Part shown: positions 21,757 to 33,729 of the stretch, in pieces
Layout of the letters: every line of letters starts with the position of its first letter
Numbering within the stretch: the stretch's first letter is position 1
Source: Nilaparvata lugens
Lineage: Eukaryota; Arthropoda; Insecta; Hemiptera; Delphacidae
Assembly: GCF_014356525.2 (NCBI RefSeq)
Contig: NC_052518.1
Span: 103,164,767-103,228,766 of the forward strand
Direction: 5' to 3'
DNA: 64,000 nucleotides
Position numbers and translations under genes: made by a program
The notes under the pieces: generated by a model
Told to the model about the DNA's origin: nothing
Seen by the model: the letters and a program-made list of their open reading frames with translations, nothing else
Database searches by the model: none

Positions 21757-21995
21757 AAACGTTAGCTCGGCTGGAGAATACGCCAGAAAGAAATTGAGAG
21801 AGTGTGAGGGGCTCGTAGACTCGCTGCTGTATGTTGTCAAATCAGCTATCGAAAAATCAAACATTGGCAACAAGAGTGTAGAAAACTGTGTTTGCATTCT
21901 ACGTAATTTATCTTATCGTTGTCAAGAAGTTGAGGATCCAAACTACGACAAACATCCCATTCAAGCTCCAAGCAGGGTCGGGCCTCAGCCGAAAG
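21757..21995 (+). CDS. p120ctn: p120-catenin exon: armadillo repeats 4-5
   Basis: The acceptor is CCTCTTACAG and the donor CGAAAG/GTAAAT. It enters in phase 2 and leaves in phase 1, 239 nt. It encodes [33 protein letters not shown] and [20 protein letters not shown], then a loop with Tyr, Pro and Gly (VGPQPKG). The (R)KLRECxGLVDxL and VENCVCxLRNLSY blocks are the strongest family signatures in the window. The final loop begins the long insertion that p120-family proteins carry in the middle of the ARM domain. The following intron (21996-35385) is about 13.4 kb and is the longest in the gene. Confidence 0.97.
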
Positions 21996-22142
21996 GTAAA
22001 TTAAACTATTTTTCAACATATTTTGATGTTTCAAATTTTTTAATCTTTACATATTTTTTGCTCTATGAAAGACTGGCTTTGTGCTCTGTGGACGAATTCC
22101 TGTATGTGGTGAGTATGCTTAGGTTTATATAGAAATTTAGAC

Positions 22143-22825
22143 TCAGCATGTGTTTTCAAATGGTGACACTCAGACCAGTCGACTCTAGTCTCCGCGACCT
22201 CACGACTGTGAGACCTCCAAGTTTTAGAGATTTAGTCACCTCCATGGAATGGGTTATCCACGGAGGTGACATCCATGGAGGTGACATTTCCTCATTGTTC
22301 ATTCCAGAGAAACATAACCCTCAAAGTATGTTAATAAGTAAACATACAATTTTGATTCTTTTGATTATAAATTTGTTAAAATTACATAATTTTATTGAAT
22401 TCTAAGTCACGACTCTAGCCCCCGCGTCCTCACGACTGTGAGACTGAGTCGAGCGTCGACTCGACATGTTGGTCGAGCCTCGACTTGAGTCTCATAGTAC
22501 CGTGCATTTTTAATGAAAGTGAGGTTATGTTCTATGAAAGTGATGCTCTATCATTTTAGATAAGACAATACGAATTAGATAAGACAATATATTAATAATA
22601 ATTATTATTATAAAATTTGTTACATTCTAAGTAGTGACGAATTAGATCTCATATTTTTAATAAAGTAATGTTAGAAAATAGAGTAGCATGCAACTGAAGT
22701 AGTGACAATGAGCAAGGAAGTCGTAAGGTCGAGAGACTGGAGTCGTACGATTTGATTTAGTGTACGATTAGTCGTACGATTTAGTGTGAGTCGATTAGTG
22801 TGTACGATTTAGTGTGAGTTGAGCC
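22143..22825. mobile_element. Truncated copy of the GGCTTAACTCACACT MITE
   Basis: CAAATGGTGACACTCAGACC, GAGCCTCGACTTGAGT and the right terminus GTGAGTTGAGCC are shared with 10775-11952. TTA follows the right end. The left terminus is missing. Confidence 0.78.
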
Positions 22826-22834
22826 TTAAACTTA

Positions 22835-23092
22835 CTAGGATATTACTTGGAGATTTCTCATCCAAGATATGTGAAGTATGGCGTCCCACAGGGATCGAAT
22901 CTGGGGCCATTGCTTTTTATAATAATGACAAATGATATTAGAGTGAGTGTGGATAGTAGGATAGTGAGCTATGCTGATGACACATCATTACTGTCATGTG
23001 ATGCAAATCTGGATATTTTAAGGAAAAGGATGGCTGATGCTCAAAACGACATTTCTTCTTGGTTTCAGGCAAACTACTTCTTATTAAATTGA
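22835..23092 (+). mobile_element. LINE reverse-transcriptase fragment (catalytic core)
   Basis: It reads YGVPQGSNLGPLLFIIMTND, then VSYADDTSLLSCDANL and ISSWFQANYFLLN. The GVPQGSxLGPLLF block and the YADD catalytic motif identify the palm of a Jockey/CR1-type reverse transcriptase. It stops after LLN, just before the usual NxxKT motif, which follows out of frame. It is a dead fragment. Confidence 0.88.
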
Positions 23093-23129
23093 GGAAAACC
23101 AAGTCAATTATTTTTTTAATTTGAAATAC

Positions 23130-23320
23130 TAGAATGTAATAAACATTTTCAAGTAGGCCTACCCTTTTGGAATGTTTTTTTATTCACCACAACATGTTCC
23201 GACTATTTATAGCTTTTTAAAATGTGAATTCCTACTTGAAAATGGCTATAAATGGTCTAAACACGTTGTGATGAATAAGCAAAACATCCCATAAGTGTAC
23301 TTGAAAATGTTATTCCATTC
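23130..23320. repeat. Imperfect hairpin with CATTTTCAAGTA arms
   Basis: AACATTTTCAAGTAGGCCTA on the left pairs with TACTTGAAAATGTTAT on the right. TTCACCACAACATGTTCCGA pairs imperfectly with the segment near 23250. A related CAACATGTTTCGGACATTG lies near 51798. Confidence 0.65.
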
Positions 23321-23359
23321 TATCAATTTTAGTAGCACTATAAGAAAAACTGCATATAA

Positions 23360-24040
23360 AGGTGCGTACAGACTTTCGCTCTGCTCCGCAATCGAACGTC
23401 ACTCGAGCAGATCGATTGATGATCGAAGGGGGGGGGGAGCAAGAGTGGAACGCCAGAAGAGCATGTAACAAAGGTCGAGCTTGGCTAGCTCCTAGGTCGA
23501 ACGTCGAAGTAACCAATAGTTGCGCATGCGGTCAACGTTTTCGTTTGTAATGTTTGTTAATAGTTACGATCTCTGTGTTAGCAAATAAAATTATCAAAAT
23601 TAATTATTAAATTAAATAATATAAAGTTGTAAAAGCATTTATTATTATAGTTACCGGCATATTAGCATTTAGAAGAAATAAGCCGAACTCCCAACCAAGC
23701 CAATCTTTTTAAACATTGACAGAAATTAACTTTTATAATAAAACATTAAAATAAAAGCAATAATCATAATATTAATTATAAGTTTATTATATAAACATAA
23801 TGTATTATTAGGCTACCCAGCAATCCCCTGGTCAGAATGTTTTATTTAGTTTTATCACCCGATCAGCTGGATTGAACGTTTCACATTTATGAGGTTAGGT
23901 TCTAGTGAAGTCAACAATAAGAAAAGAGCGGAGCGATCATCCTTCGAACCTCTCTCGAACCCTTGCGTAACATCTCGCGTAACGTTCATGATCGGAGCGA
24001 TTGCGGAGCGTGTTGGAGGCGCGTATATCTGTACGCACCT
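23360..24040. mobile_element. MITE, AGGTGCGTACAGA family, copy 3 (uninterrupted)
   Basis: It is reverse-oriented relative to copy 1. TAA flanks lie at 23357-23359 and 24041-24043. It is the empty-site reference for the hAT-like insertion in copy 1: GGTCAGAATG...AGTTTTATCACCCGATCAG is continuous here. Confidence 0.88.
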
Positions 24041-24469
24041 TAATATTTAACTCACTATTATGAATGAGATCTTATATTTACTCATCTTGCTTTGGGTCTT
24101 CACGATCAGCTGTGAAGGTGACTAGTAAAATTAGTCTAATCTGTACATTTCTACACTATATAGATCCTTCTCCATCTACTGTAAAGTAGGTGATTCTACT
24201 CTGTTGAAAAACATAATCATAAATAGTAGCTTAAATGAAGATTGATAAATGTAATTGCCTGCAATCAGATACAAACTTAATAGAATCAATCATGTAATAT
24301 ATACAAAATAATGAGAAAGTCTAATATGATATTGGTGGGTGTTATCATAGAGAAACAATCAAACATATTGTTATCATAGAGAAAAATCAAACAACAACAT
24401 GTAATATATAACGAATAATGAGAAAGACAAATATGATATTGGTGGGTGTTATCATAGAGAAACAATAGC

Positions 24470-24720
24470 GTAAGTAGATATCCCATGGCATAGGGCGTTT
24501 ATGTCGCAACTTTTACTGTTATCCCAAGCCGATAACTGTCAATTATTGTCGATTTTTACTGTTTTGACCGGGTAAAAGTGTATGAACAGCACAATATGAG
24601 AGACTACCAGCGTCATAAAGCTTCACGGGAAAGAACTACGTGGACTATCAGCTTGAGATAACAGTAAAAGTTGCGACATAAACGTCCTATACCATGGGAT
24701 ATCTACTTAAGCTATTGTCT
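24470..24720. repeat. Foldback pair of the CCCATGGTATAGGGCG satellite
   Basis: GATATCCCATGGCATAGGGC at 24478 is the inverted partner of the end at about 24690-24708 (CCTATACCATGGGATATC). The arms share GCGTTTATGTCGCAACTTTT. Flanks contain CATAGAGAAACAATA, repeated several times from 24300 on. Confidence 0.75.
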
Positions 24721-24756
24721 CTCTATGGTGTTATTGAATGCAAGGTTAACAGAAAT

Positions 24757-25908
24757 ACTAAACAATTTAAGATGTCGATTACGTTTAACAATTGACTATA
24801 AACAAAAGGTGCTGGCTTAATGTCATTTATTTAATTTATTCTAGAAGTTTTTGACATGTTAATGAATCTAAACTATACGTCCCAGGCTGTTGAAAATGCC
24901 TATCATATTTCAAAGGTAACCTGATCAGTTTCATAAAATAGAAAGATTTGAACCTTGTAAGTAGTGAGGTATATCCACAGTATACATACAGTACGGAAAC
25001 TTGGCTATACCCTGACGCCAAAATCCGCCATCTTGTTAGGAAGCGCCGCATCGTAATAATATTGATGGTAGATTCGGATCACTTTAATGATCCGGATCAA
25101 TTGATCTCGTTCACTGCCACGAGCCAATCAGAAAACCAGGATTGGAACTTCCCAAGGTCACGTGACGTGTTTAGTATTGGGGTCATGTAAAAAGCATTGG
25201 TTAGATAGGCGTTTGATTACAAGTTTCCATTCTGTATCTATTCTGTGGTATATCTGTTGTGTCGAGAAATTTAATAGTGGATTTGATAGGGTGATGGAAT
25301 ATTGAGATTTTTTATTTATTTAATCAATGAGAACTAAACAATTTAAGATGTCGATTACGTTTAACAATTGACTATAAACAAAAGGTGCTGGCTTAATGTC
25401 ATTTATTTAATTTATTCTAGAAGTTTTTGACATGTTAATGAATCTAAACTATACGTCCCAGGCTGTTGAAAATGCCTATCATATTTCAAAGGTAACCTGA
25501 TCAGTTTCATAAAATAGAAAGATTTGAACCTTGTAAGTAGTGAGGTATATCCACAGTATACATACAGTACGGAAACTTGGCTATACCCTGACGCCAAAAT
25601 CCGCCATCTTGTTAGGAAGCGCCGCATCGTAATAATATTGATGGTAGATTCGGATCACTTTAATGATCCGGATCAATTGATCTCGTTCACTGCCACGAGC
25701 CAATCAGAAAACCAGGATTGGAACTTCCCAAGGTCACGTGACGTGTTTAGTATTGGGGTCATGTAAAAAGCATTGGTTAGATAGGCGTTTGATTACAAGT
25801 TTCCATTCTGTATCTATTCTGTGGTATATCTGTTGTGTCGAGAAATTTAATAGTGGATTTGATAGGGTGATGGAATATTGAGATTATTTATTTATTTATT
25901 TAATCAAT
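24757..25908. repeat. 576-bp tandem duplication
   Basis: Two near-identical copies lie at 24757-25332 and about 25333-25908, with an offset of 576 bp. They include the GAGCCAATCAGAAAACCAGG dispersed repeat also found at about 6600-6960. Paired open frames in both copies are by-products with no family features. Confidence 0.92.
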
Positions 25909-26330
25909 GAGAATTAAACAACTTACAGAAAAGTACCACAGGCTTATACGCCCAAAACGGTTCCAATTCTAATTTAAAATTATTAGATTAATTTATTATT
26001 AATTATTTACCTTCATCAAATAGATTGTCTATTCAAAATAGATTTTGTTGAAGAATAAATATAACAAACTTTAGTAACTAAATATAATACGTGATTAAAA
26101 ATTTATATTTTGCAACCAAGTTACACTCGAGTCATAACTTTCTCCTTGGCTATTTTATCGTAAGAAATCGGAAGCGATATTATGCTATGAAGCAATAAAT
26201 AAAGTAATTGTAACAATGAAATGAATGAATTTAAAAGTTTATTCGATGACAAATTGCATTGAAAAATACGAAAGATGCATAGGAGGAGATAAATGTAGAT
26301 ATATATTGATTAGATATCGGAGAAGATGAG
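25909..26330. other. Intron stretch, AT-rich, nothing certain
   Basis: GCCCAAAACGGTTCCAATTC near 25950 resembles LINE 3' tails at about 39112 and 52800. Otherwise I see no feature. Confidence 0.4.
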
Positions 26331-26336
26331 GTATAA

Positions 26337-26757
26337 AGCGGTTGTCACACCAACGTCTGCTAGCGGTAGCGAGCTCGCTCCCGCGGAGGTAGTTTTTCTG
26401 GAAGCAGTTCACACAAAAAAACGTCCGTCAGCGGTAGTTTGGTTTTGTTCTTGTTTTGATGAGGCTGGTTCTCTAGAAGTGGGGGAAGGCCGGCAACCAG
26501 AGCGCTACCGATGGCGAAGTTCTGGAGTTTGCTTTCCATGTTATTAGATTGGCCACGTCAGACCGAGCTCACTACCGCTAGCGGTACTCCCACTAGGAGA
26601 CGTTTCAAAAGTTCGCCTGGCTCGCGAAGTGAAACTACCGCCGAGGTACTACCTCCGCGGTAGCGAGCTCGGTGTGACCTGCACAACTTAATAACATGGA
26701 AGGCGAGTTTTTTGACTTCGCTACCGCCGCGGACGCGAGCTCGGTGTGACCTGCCCT
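26337..26757. mobile_element. GC-rich MITE AGCGGTTGTCACACC
   Basis: 421 bp. The left end AGCGGTTGTCACACC and inverted right end AGGGCAGGTCACACC are flanked by TAA (26334-26336, 26758-26760). The interior repeats CTACCGC, GAGCTCG and CCGCGG in both orientations. Confidence 0.82.
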
Positions 26758-26760
26758 TAA

Positions 26761-27510
26761 GGGTAAATTAATAAAATTGCTCCCTATTATGAGAAATATG
26801 AAGATGGAAAGAAACAATAGGAAATCTGAAAAACGTACTTTCTCTTCCATTTCCCCCTATTTGAAAGGAGATGGAAATATATTCTTTATTAAACGGAGTT
26901 AGAACTTGAGAGATTCCAATGATCTTTATTTTGATGATGCAATTATTTGGTTGAAATAGTATTCCAATAAATATTGTACTTTTCATTGTACTGTACGTTT
27001 TCCGCGCAATTCTAATAGGAGTATGTTAATTCAACTTTACAAACTGAGAAAATCCGGTGAATTTTGAGAAACTATCTAGCTTCTTCTAGTTTTATACTAA
27101 AAATGTTTAAAGTGATTAGAAAAGCAGATTAGAAGTAAGGTATGTTGGATTTTTTCTAGTAGATATTTTTAAAATGATCTTCAAGAATTACTTTCAAAGA
27201 TGTAATTAACCTTCTTCATCAATAGTTCCTCAAATTTAAATAATTTACTGCATGTTGGTATATACCGAAAAACTCGTGTAGAATAGGATAGTAAAACTCG
27301 TGTCTGCATTCATCATTATTAATTTCCATGCCTTTTCATTCTATATTAACCCGTATAGTATGAGGTGCGTTAAAGTAGGCGAAACTTAGTTTAAAACGCT
27401 TTTTGGACTTAGACATCTTCACTCATTCCTAGAACAGAGTCAATTCTAATTTTGTGAACATGTAGATTGATAGTCAGCATGCAAACGTTCACTTCATTTT
27501 GAAATTATCA
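26761..27510. other. Intron stretch, nothing recognised
   Basis: AT-rich DNA with short chance open frames only. Confidence 0.4.
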
Positions 27511-27520
27511 GTCTCACTAA

Positions 27521-27726
27521 GGGTGATTTCACACGAGACTGGACACGACACAACTTAACAAAAAATGCACTGCGTTTATATAAAATGTGGGGTGTGTCTA
27601 TGTTTATATAATGTGCACTATGTTTATATAAATGTCTGGTGTGTCACGGTCTCACCCACTCCAATACTAAAGACAAACCACTCGGTCATTAAGTCCGTTC
27701 GTGTCTGGCTTGGTGTGGCATCACTC
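27521..27726. mobile_element. Probable small MITE GGGTGATTTCACACG
   Basis: 206 bp. The ends GGGTGATTTCACACG and, inverted, GAGTGATGCCACACC share 11 of 15 positions. TAA flanks on both sides (27518-27520, 27727-27729). Confidence 0.65.
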
Positions 27727-27875
27727 TAACTTACTAGAATACTTAAATTCTTTAGCAACCTAAACTTTCTTATTTGCATAGAAATCTTCATTATTTGACT
27801 CCTTTTCTAACTGTTTGGATTGTTCAGATTTGTTATCTCTTTTATCTCTCACATTTGTACTTTGAAATATATCCT

Positions 27876-27877
<2 letters not shown>

Positions 27878-27922
<45 letters not shown>

Positions 27923-27932
27923 ATATATATAA
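27878..27932. repeat. (TA)n microsatellite
   Basis: A nearly pure TA run with one interruption in the middle. Confidence 0.95.
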
Positions 27933-28379
27933 GTATTTATTTAAATAAATAAATACTGTCTAGGTAGAAGAATTTTCAATACTTTCAAATTTCTTGTTCC
28001 ATCTATGAGTGTTTTTAAAATTTTTAAATTCAGTTGAACGCTCTTTTGAAACTACTGAACTCATTTTTCTAAACAGATTTCACAGAAAGAGATATTTGTA
28101 CAATACTTTTGTCTGAAATTGTCACTTGACGAGAGAATCCATTAATCAACAGCTTTTCATTCATTACAGCTTTAGTTGATTAAAATTGTGGTTGTAATCT
28201 GAAACTCTTTGTGATTGGTCAAGATAACACAGATTTCCTAAATGAAAGACTGTCCCACTTTTAAACCTACTCCTAGACTAAATCTCCTTCAGCATTCTCT
28301 GTAGTTTTTTTTTGTTTATTTGTTGTACTGTTTCTCCAATTATGCTTGAGGTAATATCAAATTTTCTCAACCACAATAA

Positions 28380-29387
28380 GGGCCGTTTACACAGTGTAAG
28401 TTTAAGCTAAATCTTAAACCCAATCTGGATTTTTTTTTGGCTTAAACTAAAATTCCGTTTGCACAGTATCAGTTTAAACTCTGTATTGAGTTTAAACTCT
28501 GGGAAAGTTTAAACCTCCAAAGCAGGAGGTTTAGACCAAATAATTTGGATTAACTTGACATCTGTAAAGATTTGATGGGGAAACAGCTGATAGTAAATTA
28601 TTTTTCGACTGTTGTTTTTAATGCTTCTGTAGACGATAATTATTAATTTAGGTTATAGTGAATCATTATTTGAATGTAAAAATTATTATAATGCAGGAAC
28701 TGATAGAAGTTTTCAATGCGATTGATAAAGATGACTGCGAAGAAATTTTAAAACTGAGAAAAATTGGGCAAAAACAAATGATTCAAATTTCTGGGATGAT
28801 AGAGAACGGTTTTGCTTGAGTAAAGCAACTGCCAATCCAGTATTTGATTAAATAAACCACTTGATAGAAAATAAGACAATTTTTAACAGTGGTCTTTGAT
28901 TTGGAAACATATTTTTAATAACACGTAAATGAGATATTTTGCTTTCGAGAGATTTCTAATAAACGAGGAAGACCGTAGTAGATTTAAGCGTAACAAATCG
29001 CTTTTTTAAAAACATTCTAAAATATACTTTTTTGGTGCCTACTAAATATAAGTTTGTATCTAATAGTAGTATAGCATTTCATCATTTTTTGAAGAATTTC
29101 TTGATCGCTTTTCACTTTTATTACTGTGCAGCTTACAGCTCTGTGGATTTTGGACCAGGAAATAGTAGCTACATAACCTCAATTTACTGATGGTTTGTAA
29201 ACAAATAGCAAATTTCCTGTAAAAATTACCCTTCCTGATATTATAAACGATGACATTCTATTACCAACTTAACACAAAACTAGTTTAACTTAAACTGGAT
29301 TAGTGAATGCACTGAGAAAACCGATTCAAGTTTAAACTTTCAGATTAACTTAATCGAGTTTAGCAATCTATACTGTGCAAACGGCCC
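28380..29387. mobile_element. MITE GGGCNGTTTGCACAGTG, copy 2
   Basis: 1,008 bp. The ends GGGCCGTTTACACAGTGTAA and GGGCCGTTTGCACAGTATAG (inverted) are flanked by TAA (28377-28379, 29388-29390). It is collinear with copy 1 at 15710-16722 with indels. It holds a 42-codon open frame at 28691-28819. Confidence 0.9.
28691..28819 (+). other. 42-codon open frame inside MITE copy 2
   Basis: It starts ATGCAGGAACTG and ends GCTTGA. It encodes a charged peptide (MQELIEVFNAIDKDDCEEIL, then KLRKIGQKQMIQISGMIENG). The homologous stretch in copy 1 (16021 on) begins ATGAAGGAA but has an in-frame TAA after 12 codons. No domain is recognised. It may be a relic of a transposase-related protein. Confidence 0.45.
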
Positions 29388-29390
29388 TAA

Positions 29391-31666
29391 TGTAATAGAT
29401 TTTAAACCCAGTTGATTTATAGACACGTAGCAGCAGCCAGTTCTGTGGAGATCAATATTAGTGAAAAAGGAAATAAGATTGTTACAATAGAAATATTAGA
29501 TAAGGTAGTTAGCAGACAATAATCTATTATTTTTACTAGTGATTCAGTATAGACTAATGTTTTCCTGGCTTTATCCCATTTTTTTCTAAATTCATCAATA
29601 ACATTAAAATATTTAGAAATATACAATTTAATTTAGAATTTTATGCATCCTGACTCATAGACTCTACAGTGGGATGCTACACGATAGTTTAAGGAAATTA
29701 ATCCAAGTATGTAAAGGACTTTTTCCATATTGTAAATTGGTTTTTTCATGTTTAATTCCACAACTGCGCCATTCACAATAGAATTATATGATTCTTGATT
29801 TGGTTTTTGTAGTATCATTTGAAATAAGCATTTACTAAGTTAGTGAAAATTAAAAATCCCTCCATAAATAATTTACTAGTAATCAGTAAAAAATATTAAA
29901 TTATTTTTTCCTTCGACTCGGTATAAACTGCCCAAAAGTATAATATTTATTCCCAAATTTGATCTATTTTATTAATGGAGTGAAACCATATTTGCAATTT
30001 GTTTAGTCCTCTCTATTGACATTACTAATGAATGAAGAATTTGAATTTCACTCCATAAATTATGATGATGATGATTCTTTGATGTAAATGAGATGCATAA
30101 ATTACATTGACGATTGAACCAACATATTTTATGTGTTCCTCTAGAAAAGAATCGTTAAATTAATGTCAGTGACTGAACAATAATAAATGTTTTAGTATTA
30201 AATAGCTAGAACCCTTCTTGTAGATAGAATCCTTAAACGTTGAAAGGCTATCAGAACTTAGTTGATATTTAGTTGATGTATAATTAATAGTGTATATTAT
30301 TCAAATAAAAGAATTTAGTAATAAAGTAAATAATATTTATAAATAAAGCATTTAGAATAACTATCCAACTGAATAGGTGAAGATTCACATGAGAAAATCC
30401 TCAAAATGCTACTTGCTCTAAATGTTCACTACCCACTTCTAGTCGAGTTTCTTTGTGTGTACAGTAGGTGGTGTGAAATTATTTGTATGATCTGATTAGT
30501 CGTTTCTTTTGTAGCGTACAGTCTATGCCAAGGTATGTATACCAACATGCTTTGAAAAGTAAAATATAAACTTTGCGACATTTTTTGAGCCTGACTGCTT
30601 TTATTTTGCTCACAGGTTATCAGAATGATCTCTGATCAGTTAAAACATTTTTGTTAATTTATCTAACACTTTTTCTCGCTAAATGACATTTTTGCATCAC
30701 CTAAATTGACTATTGTATTTCACCTTTTAATATCCTCAATAATGGCAGTAGTTTGAAGCATTCAAGCAATTTTTAACTATTTTTCAGTTACTTTTTGTAA
30801 TATTTCAATAAATAAATAAAATAATGCGCAAGTATTAGCAGATTTTTATAATAAATTCATGAATAGCTTTTTCTCGCTACCTATTAAATAATTGATATTC
30901 ATATTTAATTCATATCTCCCTTCATTATTTCAATTTTTATCCTCATCTTTTAAATTAAAATACTTTTGCGAAACTAATAAGAGCCTCCCTAACCCAATAT
31001 AGAACCAATTAGATACGATACTGCCAAAACAAATTTTGCTTTTCTATATGTGCAGGTTTATCTATAGTGAATAAAGGTTTTTGTGCAGGTTTTAATGAAT
31101 AAAGTGTTGATTACAAAAGCACATTTACAACAATATGTTAGAAAAAAATACTTTGATTGTATCAAAATTAGAAAATAAACTTAGAGCATACCTTAGGATT
31201 TTCTAGAAATTTTGATCGAAGTATAGCAGACATGTTTGTCTCAATATAGTTGAGAGCAAGCGAGGCTTTGTACCTGTATTTCAAGGGCCAACCTAGTTTC
31301 TATCATTCTTTTTTCTTCATTTGAAGAAAAATAATTGTAATTCAGTCATTCCGTTATCTATAGTATCAGAGATAAGGTAAGAGATAAGGGAAGGTCTGAC
31401 TTCTGTCTCATAGTATATTTTCGCTGTTGTTTACCTTGCTGTATTGAAATGAAGCAGTAATTGTTGAATTATCTAATTACTGGGCATAAGTTCGATTGCA
31501 TTTTATTATAGTTTAGGCTGTTAAGTTCATAAAATTACTCTTGATTTCAATTCATCTTACAACAAGGTAAGTTCAAAATTTAATTTAATCTGTGTGTTTT
31601 GTTTTCATGTAACGTAAATGAAGAAATGTTGATCACCTGATAAACCTTTTCTTGCTTTTTTGCATT
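29391..31666. other. Long AT-rich intron stretch, nothing certain
   Basis: The GCATCCTGACTCATAGACTC / GTGGGATGCTACACGA segment near 29645-29680 recurs in complement near 38768-38800, so it is a dispersed repeat, probably LINE-derived. I see no exon with family features. Confidence 0.5.
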
Positions 31667-31674
31667 GTTTCATC

Positions 31675-32016
31675 CTTAGACCAGTTATAGAATAGACACG
31701 CCCCATACTGAAAGTCTATGAAGCCAACATCTACTGCCATATCGCCCCATCGTGACGTCAGCATTGGATAGAAAACTTTCAAATTGTGTCTATTTCAGAT
31801 AGAAGTAGATTATTATTTATGAAAATGGTAAACTCCCGCTGCGCTCCCGCTGAAATAGACACAATTTGCAATGGAAAACAATGTAAACAAACTCTACAGA
31901 AAAGTTTTCTATCCGATGCTGACGTCACGATGGGGCGATATGGCAGTAGATGTTGGCTTCATCGACTTTTTGTATGAATATACAATGGGGCGTGTCTATT
32001 CTATTACTGGTCTAAG
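31675..32016. mobile_element. hAT-like MITE, CTTAGACCAGTTA family, copy 2
   Basis: 342 bp. The termini CTTAGACCAGTTATAGAATA and, inverted, CTTAGACCAGTAATAGAATA are flanked by the 8-bp duplication GTTTCATC (31667-31674, 32017-32024). It has an extra ~100-bp centre, itself a foldback around GAAATAGACACAATTTG, compared with copy 1. Confidence 0.92.
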
Positions 32017-32387
32017 GTTTCATCCCATCCTCTGTAAATAATTTCTTCTTATTCGCTAATATTTTTTATCAGGAAGATAAATTTTAAAATTACTGACTGG
32101 CTATGATTTCTATTTTGTATTATGTGGAATTATTTTAAAGTATTTATTGCTTTTTCTTAGGATTAGTTTTGGTAATCTTGTTTTATTTATTTGTAAATTT
32201 TATTGTAACATAGTGAAAATTTGAGATAAAGATTTTCAGGGTTTATTGATCAGACCCAACGACAATATTCCTCAAAATCCCTTTTAAATAGTAGATTCAA
32301 TGAATATTCTCATTCCAATGTCAATATGGTATGATGTGAATATTTAGATTATGAACTTGAAATAGGTCTTAAAACTCTTTCATTTAA

Positions 32388-32866
32388 CCTTCCAGCAGTC
32401 GCGCTGTTGTAAAAAGTACAACATTGTCAGTATTTTGCTGCACAAAACTATTGAATGGGGTGGTGTCAGTGAATGAGTCACCTATGCATTCCAAAACTTT
32501 CCCCCCATCACTCCACTGAGTTGCAGTATCAACCGAGCAATGGTTCAGTTTTTAGGTGCCATTTAGTCGCCACAGTGCATAAGTCGCACTGTGCATAAGA
32601 TAGGGAAAACTGTATACGGGGACTGTAAACGAACCAATAACAAAGAATTGATGGCTTTGCTTGATGTACCTTATTGGGATATGAAATGATAATCATCCAA
32701 ATGTTCATAGGCGTAAAATAATCCAAGAAGATGGGAAAAGTGATTATACAATTAATTAATATGTTTTGACAGTAAACAGAGTATATAACACTTGAAAATT
32801 GGATGTTATAAGAAATACAACACGCGGCTGCTCGTGTGATTTAAGTAGGGTGCGACTACCGGAAGG
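32388..32866. mobile_element. piggyBac-like MITE, CCTTCC family, copy 2
   Basis: 479 bp. The ends CCTTCCAGCAGTCGCGC and, inverted, CCTTCCGGTAGTCGCAC are flanked by perfect TTAA (32384-32387, 32867-32870). It is collinear with copy 1 at 4824-5281. Confidence 0.92.
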
Positions 32867-32870
32867 TTAA

Positions 32871-33700
32871 ACTGTATGCTTGACTTCCTATTTATAAATA
32901 TCATTGTTGAATAGTCTCCAGTTGAATCTATCTCACATTGTTTGGTTGAAGCCAATCCAATTGGAATAATTTCAACTCTTCAACTAATTTCAACTAAAAA
33001 GATAATTTTTTGAATGCTACTCATTTTTCACTGAACTTCTTCAGCCTCCTAATTGTTTTCACTAATCTAGGTAATATTTTATCCTGGAATATCTAGATCT
33101 AGAATATCATCAGCTTATTCAAGATCGAAGTTGATCCAGATTTATGCCACTCAATATTAGTATAATTTGTTGCCACGTGAACAAATGGTAAATCTAGCCA
33201 TTTTATTCCAATAATTTATGTATTCGATTTAACGAAAATCTAATGTCATGAACTATTGATATTTGATGATAGTTTATCATTCCATTCAAATTAATTTCAC
33301 TGAAAAGGCGAAGCAGAAACATTATTAGGAAAAATCCAGTCATCGGTATTCTATTTTTGGATTTAATGACATAAATATTTAAAATTATGAATTAATTTCT
33401 GTGTATTATCCGCTTATAAAAACTGAAATTATTCAAGTGTTGATTGTTTACTGAAGAAGTGATGATTACTGGTAACGATTACCAAAACAGGGAACTTCAG
33501 TATCAGTAACTCCAACCTGTAAATATATCCAAATTGTCAATTGGAAATACAAATTGGCTATAAATCCAATTTTTGCAAATGCCTCTCCTGTCTAAGATAA
33601 AGGATAAACTAATAAAGGATAATAAAGTCCTGTCTAGACTCCTGTCTATAATAAAGGATAACTTGAGGATAATAAATGATATAACTTTTCAATTAGAATG
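32871..33700. other. Intron stretch, nothing recognised
   Basis: AT-rich. A short local duplication around AAAGGATAA/CCTGTCTA lies at 33592-33665. No coding signal. Confidence 0.45.
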
Positions 33701-33729
33701 TTTTGACGGTCCTGTGAGGTTTCACTGTA

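Noticed and set aside
24836..25766. Paired identical frames suggesting a small duplicated gene
   Set aside because: They are carried by a 576-bp non-coding tandem duplication. The sequence also occurs in a dispersed repeat at 6.6-6.96 kb, and no domain or splice support exists.
26326..26850. Open frames in a GC-rich patch
   Set aside because: They fall in the TAA-flanked MITE at 26337-26757 and show no protein family features.
27878..27932. TA run considered as a promoter or origin feature
   Set aside because: A plain microsatellite inside a long intron, with no other supporting signal.
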